Below are positions 7,869 through 12,470 of a DNA stretch of 12,470 bases, piece after piece. Under the pieces are notes generated by a model. That model worked only from the letters and a program-made list of their open reading frames with translations. It had not been told where the DNA came from and did no database searches. Origin of the DNA: Victivallaceae bacterium (GTDB taxonomy: Bacteria > Verrucomicrobiota > Lentisphaeria > Victivallales > Victivallaceae); NCBI GenBank assembly GCA_028717165.1, contig JAQUOK010000038.1:1-12470 (forward strand), read 5' to 3'. Each line of letters starts with the position of its first letter. Position 1 is the first letter of the stretch. A program made the translations under genes and the position numbers.

Positions 7869-8729
7869 ATGATCGACAGTCATGTACACACCAAAGAAAA
7901 AGTCATAAAGATTGGTGATTTCAGGAAAAAACTGTATGGTGCTGGGATGACAGGTGCGGTTATTCTGTCATTACCGCCTGCGACGTTTTTTACCGCCGGG
8001 CAAAAATATCCTTTTATTCAGCGTCTGAATAACATCCTGGAATGGTGTAAGGATGAGAAAGATTTTTATCCTTTTTTCTGGCTGGATCCGCTTGAGGAAG
8101 ACGCGTTGAAACAAATTGAAGTTTGCTGTAAACAGGGGATTTGCGGCTTTAAAATCATCTGTGATCGTTTCCCGCCGTCACACGCAACGGCCACGGAGGT
8201 ATTCAGATGCATCGCGGCCAAAGGGAAACCGATCTTATTTCATTCAGGCATTCTCTGGGACGGCAAAGTTTCATCAAAATACAATCACCCGCTGGAATTC
8301 GAATGCCTGCTGGAAATACCGAAATTGCGTTTTGTGCTGGCGCATGTATCCTGGCCGTGGTGTGACGAACTGATCGCTATTTACGGCAAATTCCTTAACG
8401 CATTGGCGCTGAATCCGCAAAATTCCGCCGAAATGTTCATCGACACAACTCCGGGAACACCGGTTATTTACCGCAAAGAAGTACTGGAGAAACTTTATAA
8501 AGTTGGTTATGACCTCGAAAACAACATCATGTTCGGTTCGGATTCATACGCCGATGAATACAATTGCCAATGGGTAGAAGAGTGGATAGCGAGAGATAAA
8601 GAAATCCTCAGTAGTTCAGGGTTAAGTGATACGCAAATCGATAAATATTTCGGCAGTAATGCTCGAAGATTTTTGGGTATTGACAAATTCGTTCTCGAAA
8701 AGAAATTACCGCTTGCCGGTTTAAACTGA
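7869..8729 (+). CDS. Amidohydrolase-2 family metal-dependent hydrolase or decarboxylase
   Basis: A 286-residue TIM-barrel protein of the Amidohydro_2 type (PF04909). The metal-site signature is complete: H5 and H7 in IDSHVHT, H125 in LFHSG, H159 in LAHVSWPW and D225 in FGSDS. K95 in GFKI lies at the usual strand-3/4 position. Members hydrolyse lactones or amides or decarboxylate small acids using one divalent metal; the substrate cannot be told here. In a sugar cluster a lactonase-like or sugar-acid role is plausible, but that is inference. The start is supported by AAAGGA (7855-7860) eight bases upstream. It begins 26 bases after the GH38-like gene and is probably in the same transcript. There is no signal peptide and the length is normal. 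Confidence 0.8.
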   Translation: MIDSHVHTKEKVIKIGDFRKKLYGAGMTGAVILSLPPATFFTAGQKYPFIQRLNNILEWCKDEKDFYPFFWLDPLEEDALKQIEVCCKQGICGFKIICDRFPPSHATATEVFRCIAAKGKPILFHSGILWDGKVSSKYNHPLEFECLLEIPKLRFVLAHVSWPWCDELIAIYGKFLNALALNPQNSAEMFIDTTPGTPVIYRKEVLEKLYKVGYDLENNIMFGSDSYADEYNCQWVEEWIARDKEILSSSGLSDTQIDKYFGSNARRFLGIDKFVLEKKLPLAGLN

Positions 8730-8740
8730 GAAAAAAGTAA

Positions 8741-9280
8741 ATGAAACTGAAAATCATGAATGAAGCGGAAATAACCCCGGAACTTGACCTTGAGATAAAG
8801 AAGGCGCTTTGCCGGTGTTTTCCCGCTGATGCGGAAGTATTTTCCCGAAGCCGGGCATGGCATGGATCGGTTCCGGCCTGGTCGGTAATTATGATCGATG
8901 GTGGGCATATTGCAGCGCACGCAGGGATTATCGACAGAAAGATAAAAGCGGGAGAAACTTTTTTGAGAGTGGCGGGGATACAGAATGTTTTTGTGCTGCC
9001 GGAATATCGGGGAATGGGATTCTGCGAAAAAGTTATGGCCGCCGCGATGAGAGAAGCGGAGAAGCGGGATTTCGATACGGGTTTGCTGTATTGCGTGCCG
9101 CTACTGGAAAGAGTCTACGCGAAATGCGGCTGGCAACTTCTGCCGGAACGTATGATTATCAGAATTGACGAAAACGGCAATCACGTTCCACTCCCGGATA
9201 AGAATATAACTATGTTTTTCCCGTTGAAAATGCGAGATTTCCCGGATGGAATTATAAACCTTCAAGGTAATGATTGGTGA
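8741..9280 (+). CDS. GNAT N-acetyltransferase, NodA/AAC(2')-like
   Basis: This 179-residue protein is a GNAT acyl-CoA transferase. The acetyl-CoA pyrophosphate-binding motif is VLPEYRGMGFCEKVM (85-99, with R90-G-M-G). It is preceded by the long strand VAGIQNVFV and followed by the LLYCVPLLERVYAKCGW segment. The sequence SRSRAWHGSVPAWSVIMIDGG near the N-terminus, IDRKIKAGE, and a C-terminal I-N-L-Q-G-N-D-W resemble a subgroup related to NodA and aminoglycoside 2'-N-acetyltransferases, in which a terminal D/N-L-x-G-x-x-W is common. The acceptor is unknown. It starts 11 bases after the amidohydrolase stop, with no strong ribosome-binding site, so co-transcription and coupling are likely. ATG 8756 is a possible alternative start. 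Confidence 0.8.
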   Translation: MKLKIMNEAEITPELDLEIKKALCRCFPADAEVFSRSRAWHGSVPAWSVIMIDGGHIAAHAGIIDRKIKAGETFLRVAGIQNVFVLPEYRGMGFCEKVMAAAMREAEKRDFDTGLLYCVPLLERVYAKCGWQLLPERMIIRIDENGNHVPLPDKNITMFFPLKMRDFPDGIINLQGNDW

Positions 9281-9284
9281 TATT

Positions 9285-9312
9285 TTGTTAGTGGATGAAC
9301 AATTTATATAAA
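9285..9312 (+). promoter_or_regulatory. Candidate sigma-70-type promoter for the 9319-9576 leader
   Basis: TTGTTA (9285-9290) and TATAAA (9307-9312) are separated by 16 bases, one short of the optimum. It starts just after the GNAT stop codon, where a new transcription unit is expected. Initiation would fall near 9319. Short A/T-rich matches of this kind also arise by chance. Confidence 0.35.
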
Positions 9313-9318
9313 TTGGTA

Positions 9319-9576
9319 CAAGTTCGTCATAGGCAGATAATTGCGGCAAGTCTGCCGCCGGTAACAACAGCGTAAAAAATGGAGGTAAATATGACATAGA
9401 AAATGCTGAACGACAATTAAAAAAAACGGATCATATGTCCCTGAATAGGGAGGAATGATAAGTCAAACCGGTCTTATCGGGGCGGAGTCCGTGAAGTAAT
9501 TACGGCAGGCCGTCAAGGGAGACGCATTCGCAATGGCGATGGATTACATCGTCGTGCGAGTGCGTCTCTTTTTTTT
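9319..9576 (+). ncRNA. Structured leader RNA or small RNA ending in an intrinsic terminator
   Basis: The 325-base gap 9281-9605 has no convincing ORF but a chain of hairpins. GGCAGA (9332-9337) can pair with TCTGCC (9351-9356); alternatively GCGGCA (9343-9348) pairs with TGCCGC (9353-9358). These two share their 3' arm and exclude each other. Further on are TCCCT/AGGGA (9438-9442/9447-9451), GATAAG/CTTATC (9457-9462/9473-9478) and CCGT/ACGG (9489-9492/9502-9505), then the terminator at 9519-9576. A perfect GGAGGT (9381-9386) precedes ATG-ACA-TAG (9391-9399). With the candidate promoter this could be an attenuating 5' leader for the gene at 9606 or a free-standing small RNA. I did not recognise any known riboswitch class. 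The end is well supported; the 5' boundary is a guess. Confidence 0.4.
9519..9576 (+). terminator. Strong Rho-independent terminator
   Basis: GAGACGCATTCGCA (9519-9532) pairs over 14 positions with TGCGAGTGCGTCTC (9555-9568), with a single G-U pair. Inside it CGATG/CATCG (9537-9541/9547-9551) forms a second 5-bp helix around GATTA. Eight T residues follow (9569-9576). It lies only 29 bases before the start of the next gene, so any transcript reaching that gene from upstream must read through it. Confidence 0.85.
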
Positions 9577-9605
9577 GTTTAATCGAAATAACGGAAAGGA
9601 CAACA

Positions 9606-10019
9606 ATGTCAAAGATATCAAATCTGTTGCGGGCGTTTTTATGGGAAACGCCACGTCGTAACGCCAATTCAACTGGAACGGCAAAAGAAAAACAGCGCAT
9701 TGATGAGCTGGAAGTAGGCATTCTGAAGTTCTGTGGCGGTGTGAAACTTCTGGATAACGCTTTTCAGAACGACGAGCTCGTTCAATTGCGACTGGATCTT
9801 TTCAATCTGGTACAGAATTCTCCGCCCCCGGAAAATCCGGCCGTATACATTGACGATCTGGAATCGGAAATCGATCTGGCCATTGCCTGCCTGAAGAGAA
9901 CCAAACCGGATATCCATTCGAAACAAGTCGAAACGCTGCGTCTGTATCTCATTGCCCTGCGTCAGGGCAATCCCAATCCACCGGTTATCGACCGGCTGGA
10001 ACTCAATACAGTCGAATAA
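9606..10019 (+). CDS. Hypothetical protein of two ~50-residue helical repeats
   Basis: I do not recognise this 137-residue protein. It has no signal peptide or membrane segment and is mostly predicted-helix type sequence. Residues 31-69 (RIDELEVGI...LVQLRLDLFNLV) and 81-119 (YIDDLESEI...QVETLRLYLIALR) align without gaps at exactly 50 residues' distance, with 11 identities in 39 positions. The shared pattern is I-D-x-L-E-x-x-I ... L-R-L-x-L-x-x-L. The same unit recurs in the protein encoded at 10134. Each unit probably folds as a helical hairpin. The start has GAAAGGA five bases upstream of ATG. The first 30 residues are basic (LLRAFLWETPRRNA). Its position 29 bases behind a terminator suggests expression controlled by read-through. 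A structural or protein-binding role is possible; no enzyme motif is visible. Confidence 0.7.
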   Translation: MSKISNLLRAFLWETPRRNANSTGTAKEKQRIDELEVGILKFCGGVKLLDNAFQNDELVQLRLDLFNLVQNSPPPENPAVYIDDLESEIDLAIACLKRTKPDIHSKQVETLRLYLIALRQGNPNPPVIDRLELNTVE

Positions 10020-10039
10020 TAAAAGTCGAACCGGGAGAA

Positions 10040-10133
10040 ATGCCTATGAAATAATAACCACGCGGCAACGGGCGGGCCGTCCAAAACCGCCCGATCTATT
10101 AGAAACTGTTAACAGTAAAAAAGGAATCAAATT
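10040..10133 (+). repeat. Intergenic hairpin (10069-10093) and perfect palindrome (10105-10116)
   Basis: The gap between the two helical-repeat genes holds GGGAG (10033-10037) followed by ATG-CCT-ATG-AAA-TAA (10040-10054), a GC-rich hairpin CGGGCGG/CCGCCCG with an 11-base loop, and the 12-base palindrome ACTGTTAACAGT just before the ribosome-binding site AAAGGA of the next gene. The hairpin lacks a T run, so it is not a standard terminator; it may be a pause, processing or stability element. The palindrome has the symmetry of a dimeric repressor operator, but that is only a possibility. Confidence 0.4.
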
Positions 10134-10823
10134 ATGTTGCACAAAATCTTTTTTGATGAAAACGGCATTGTCAATGAAATCCTGAAAAACATGGGCTTTC
10201 AGACTGGGGAAAAAGAACCGTCGATCGAGAATGTTCCTTTTTACCGGGGTGTTAAAAACCGGATAAGGGAATTGGGAGAGTTCGAGGAAAATGTCCGTCT
10301 GGAACGCAAGGTGTTATCGCATCTGCTCAATTACATTGACGAAGCCTGCAAGGAGCCGAAAAAGCCGGAAGCGCCCAAGGAACCGGAAAAGCCCCAAGCC
10401 CCGGAACCCGCTCCGGAAACGCCGGTTGAAACGAACCATCCGGAACCGGCCGCTCCTGAAAAACCGGCTGAAGCGGAAGCGCCCTTGCCGCCCGGGGAAA
10501 AAATCGACACGGGATATCCTCTCGAGCCGGTAAATCCGCGTCTGCAAATCCTTGAGGATGGAGTAAAGGACGCGGTCGGGAATCTCGAAAAAGCACCGCT
10601 GACGAAGCATTTCAAAGACGTAAAACGCGTATACGAATTGCTGAAACTGGTGTGCAAGCCTGCTCCGGAACTGACGGAAATGGAACGCCTTGCCAAACTG
10701 GAAGCCGCAATTGGAGAAGCTCATAGTTTCTTCCAAACATCCAAACTGGCCGCGCGTTTCAACGTTCTGAAGGAAGTTAAAAAAATTCTGGAAGATGCCA
10801 TGGATAAAAAAGCGCAAATTTAA
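10134..10823 (+). CDS. Hypothetical protein: helical N-domain, Pro/Glu-rich linker, two helical repeats
   Basis: Unrecognised 229-residue protein. Residues 1-72 look helical (IVNEILKNMGF; NRIRELGEFEENVRLERKVLSHLLNYI). Residues 74-123 are a low-complexity linker made almost only of P, E, K and A, typical of an extended, flexible tether. Residues 136-171 (RLQILEDGV...) and 185-220 (RLAKLEAAI...) are an ungapped repeat 49 residues apart, with 10 identities in 36 positions: R-L-x-x-L-E-x-x-[VI]-x-[DE]-A ... L-x-x-x-F ... K-x-V. The same pattern occurs twice in the protein of the gene just upstream, so the pair probably arose by duplication of a shared module and may bind each other or one partner. 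AAAGGA lies nine bases before ATG. There is no signal peptide, and no catalytic motif is visible. Confidence 0.7.
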   Translation: MLHKIFFDENGIVNEILKNMGFQTGEKEPSIENVPFYRGVKNRIRELGEFEENVRLERKVLSHLLNYIDEACKEPKKPEAPKEPEKPQAPEPAPETPVETNHPEPAAPEKPAEAEAPLPPGEKIDTGYPLEPVNPRLQILEDGVKDAVGNLEKAPLTKHFKDVKRVYELLKLVCKPAPELTEMERLAKLEAAIGEAHSFFQTSKLAARFNVLKEVKKILEDAMDKKAQI

Positions 10824-10824
10824 G

Positions 10825-10839
10825 GCGGGCTCTGCCCGC
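10825..10839 (+). terminator. GC-rich hairpin directly after the stop codon, lacking a T run
   Basis: GCGGGC (10825-10830) and GCCCGC (10834-10839) pair perfectly around a TCT loop, starting one base after the TAA at 10821-10823. No T tract follows, so it is not a classical intrinsic terminator. It may slow polymerase or protect the 3' end, and would not fully stop read-through into the next gene. Confidence 0.4.
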
Positions 10840-10873
10840 AACCCGTAAGGAAAATTTGGCGTGCTGATAAAAA

Positions 10874-10934
10874 CATGGCGTTTCATGCTATATTTTATTT
10901 GCGAAATAAAACAATAGAGCAAGGAAACGCCATG
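10874..10934 (+). promoter_or_regulatory. 61-nt near-palindrome enclosing promoter, ribosome-binding site and start codon
   Basis: CATGGCGTTTC (10874-10884) is the exact reverse complement of GAAACGCCATG (10924-10934). Inside, TGCT pairs with AGCA (10886-10889/10918-10921), TA with TA (10891-10892/10915-10916) and TATTTT-type bases 10893-10900 with 10904-10911, leaving a GCG loop. About 25 base pairs form in total, with small bulges. The ribosome-binding AAGGA (10921-10925) and ATG 10932 of the following gene lie in the 3' arm, so an RNA containing both arms would hide the start site. Confidence 0.8.
10886..10894 (+). promoter_or_regulatory. Extended -10 promoter inside the palindrome
   Basis: TGC-TATATT fits the extended -10 consensus TGn-TATAAT with one mismatch. 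No good -35 sequence lies 16-18 bases upstream, which is usual for extended -10 promoters. Initiation would fall around 10901, in the hairpin loop, so this transcript would lack the 5' arm and leave AAGGA and ATG unpaired. Confidence 0.45.
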
Positions 10935-12461
10935 AACAAATTCGTAGAGGCTCATGCCGATAATATACACGCCGAAATCTCTTGTGTCGACCGAATAATT
11001 TTTAAGGGATACAGTTCTTTATCTTGGGCGGACAATATGGAAAGTTATTTATCTTACAACAATATCCTGATTAAGGACTTCAAGAAATACGCTCAGAGTT
11101 TGAGCCATCGCTTACGCGATCATGGTTTGAGCATGGCGCATAAACTTGATCGTCCCTATTTCAAGCCGTCAGGTAAATACAACAAAGAGGAACTTGCGCG
11201 CGAAATTGCCGCCAAAGACAATATCACCTCAGGTTTGGTAGCGGTAATGTCGGCTATTGAAGCAAGCCCGACGTTCAAAATGGTTCCTGGAGAAGGACGC
11301 CCGAAATTAATCAATGCGTCTATTCCGCAACTCTGTCTTTATTATTATTTCATGATTCCGGAATTCGGGCTGATGCATATTCGAATCCAGACCTGGCTGC
11401 CTTTTTCGGTTCAAATTTATTTGAACGGGCACGACTGGCTTGCCCGTCAAATGGATAAACACGAAATCAAATATCATCAGGCGGACAACTGTTTCATCTG
11501 GATTGAAAAACCTGAAGAAGCGCAGAAACTTGCTGATCAGTTCAACCGCCTGAAATGGGAAAAAGTACTGCCGAAATTCGCCAAATTGGTCAATCCGCTT
11601 TCACCGGATGAGTTTTGCGCGAATTACTATTGGGTGCTTGACCAAGTCGAATACGCTACCGATATCATGTTCAAAAATTCCGCCGATCTGGACGCACTGT
11701 ATGAAAAACTGCTGGAACATTCGATAAAATGTTTTGGCGCCAAAGACGTTTTGACGTTTCTCGGCAAAAAATTTGACGGGCGTTTCACCGGCGATCAGAT
11801 AAATTCCATGAAAAAGCGTCATCCCGGAGCCAGGGTGAAGCACTGGATCAGGAACAACTGGATGAAAATGTACAATAAATTCGGCAGCGTCCTGCGCGTC
11901 GAAACGGTAATCAATGATCCGTACAGCTTCAAAATTCTGCGGCACGGGAAGCGCAACGGCGAACTTGTTTACGGCTGGTTCCCGATGGCTAAAGGTGTTG
12001 CCAACTTGTACCGTTATGGTGAAATCGGTTTTGCCGCCAATCATGCGTACCTTGACGCGCTGGCGATTGTACGTGATGATCGTCCAGCCAAAGAAAGCTT
12101 GCAGAAACTGACCGAGCCGGTCAGGCGTAAAGGTAAAAGTTACGGTGCGTTCAATCCGCTGAGGTTCGAAGAAATACGCTTATTCCAGTCAGTAATGAAC
12201 GGGAACTTTATCGCGTTCGGATTTCAAAACCGGGATATCCGCGAAACGATTTTCGGCGGTGCCGGGTCAAGGCGGGAAACAGCACGTTTATCAGCAAAGA
12301 TTGGACGTTATTTAAAAAAACTGCAAATGCATGGCTTGATAGCCAAAGTGCCGCGTTCACGCCGCTGGAAAGTTACGCCATACGGCTGGCAAACTATGCA
12401 GGCCGCAATTGAAATTTATAATGTTGGCTGGGCGCAAGTCATTGACAGACAAGTCGCTTGA
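10932..12461 (+). CDS. Uncharacterised 509-residue protein, suspected mobile-element protein, C-terminal winged helix
   Basis: The start at 10932 is chosen because AAGGA lies seven bases upstream and the protein then begins MNKFVEAHADNIHAEISCVDR. The in-frame ATG at 10875 lies in the palindrome's 5' arm without a ribosome-binding site. From memory, this resembles a widespread, often multicopy, uncharacterised bacterial family; I cannot verify that or name it. Conserved-looking blocks are D20-R21 in CVDRIIFKG, FGLMHIRIQTWLPFSVQIYL (around H149), ANYYWVLDQVEYATDIMF, and KMYNKFGSVLRVETVIND (Y314 to about 328). The last has a K-x-Y-x-K-x-G-x-x-L-R-x-E form somewhat like segments of rolling-circle initiators. 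Residues 430-500 (GFQNRDIRETIFG ... GRYLKKLQMHGLIAKVPRSRRWKVTPYG) fit a winged-helix DNA-binding domain. There is no membrane segment. The element's far end is outside the window. Confidence 0.6.
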   Translation: MNKFVEAHADNIHAEISCVDRIIFKGYSSLSWADNMESYLSYNNILIKDFKKYAQSLSHRLRDHGLSMAHKLDRPYFKPSGKYNKEELAREIAAKDNITSGLVAVMSAIEASPTFKMVPGEGRPKLINASIPQLCLYYYFMIPEFGLMHIRIQTWLPFSVQIYLNGHDWLARQMDKHEIKYHQADNCFIWIEKPEEAQKLADQFNRLKWEKVLPKFAKLVNPLSPDEFCANYYWVLDQVEYATDIMFKNSADLDALYEKLLEHSIKCFGAKDVLTFLGKKFDGRFTGDQINSMKKRHPGARVKHWIRNNWMKMYNKFGSVLRVETVINDPYSFKILRHGKRNGELVYGWFPMAKGVANLYRYGEIGFAANHAYLDALAIVRDDRPAKESLQKLTEPVRRKGKSYGAFNPLRFEEIRLFQSVMNGNFIAFGFQNRDIRETIFGGAGSRRETARLSAKIGRYLKKLQMHGLIAKVPRSRRWKVTPYGWQTMQAAIEIYNVGWAQVIDRQVA

Positions 12462-12470
12462 GTCATAGAA

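Noticed and set aside
9400..9580. Retron or reverse-transcriptase-linked RNA, CRISPR repeat or tRNA in the structured gap
   Set aside because: No reverse transcriptase gene is in the window, no repeated units are present, and no cloverleaf could be folded.
10856..10894. TTGGCG (10856-10861) as the -35 partner of TATATT (10889-10894)
   Set aside because: The spacing is 27 bases, far beyond the workable range; the extended -10 alone is the better reading.
10875..10931. Nineteen-codon N-terminal extension of the last gene from ATG 10875
   Set aside because: No ribosome-binding site precedes it, it lies in the 5' arm of the palindrome and upstream of the probable transcription start near 10901, and it adds sequence unlike the conserved N-terminus.
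10314..10970. 218-codon open frame on the minus strand, rich in Arg and Phe, and two shorter ones overlapping it
   Set aside because: They are shadows of the P/E/K/A-codon-rich linker of the + strand gene at 10134, have biased low-complexity composition and no recognisable domain, and the longest runs across the palindrome and start of the next gene.
11370..11390. HUH-type nuclease motif in the 509-residue protein
   Set aside because: The candidate block reads M-H-I-R-I, with a single His rather than His-hydrophobic-His, so the rolling-circle comparison rests only on the later K-x-Y-x-K / L-R-x-E segment and is weak.

Overview
The window looks like accessory chromosomal DNA of a free-living or gut/sediment bacterium. 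It combines large sugar-active enzymes, a Sec-exported solute-binding protein, an Amidohydrolase-2 protein and several mobile-type genes, all on the + strand with moderate G+C. That mix is typical of the PVC group (Lentisphaerota/Planctomycetota type), but this placement is an inference from gene content only; no rRNA or marker gene is present.

Layout. Bases 1-101 hold the last 32 codons of an IS5-type transposase. A complete DDE transposase follows (195-1313). Bases 1314-1512 contain a possible 25-codon ORF and a hairpin that sits between a ribosome-binding sequence and the next start codon. From 1513 to 9280 runs a tightly packed co-directional gene set: a 901-residue GH20/GH67-like protein with a CBM9-like C-terminus, the N-terminal half of an ABC sugar-binding protein, a D-lyxose/mannose isomerase-like cupin, a GH38-like protein with unusual active-site residues, an Amidohydrolase-2 protein and a GNAT acetyltransferase. 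The binding protein stops in mid-fold exactly where the isomerase begins, so two operons appear to have been joined by a deletion.

Bases 9281-9605 hold no convincing gene but carry a candidate promoter, several hairpins and a very strong intrinsic terminator 29 bases before the next gene. Then come two unrecognised genes (9606-10019 and 10134-10823). Their proteins share a roughly 50-residue helical repeat, two copies each, and one also has a Pro/Glu/Lys/Ala-rich linker. The window closes with a 509-residue protein (10932-12461) of a family I remember only as widespread and uncharacterised. Its start codon lies inside a 61-nt near-palindrome that also contains an extended -10 promoter. This is the layout used by some insertion sequences to silence read-through mRNA while allowing their own promoter to work, so I suspect an undescribed mobile element.

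How the genes may work together: a GH38-like enzyme could release mannose-type sugars and the isomerase could convert them to a ketose (D-mannose/D-fructose or D-lyxose/D-xylulose). The GH20/GH67-like protein would handle another glycan linkage. The transport part is broken here. The region from 9281 onward is probably functionally separate from the sugar genes.
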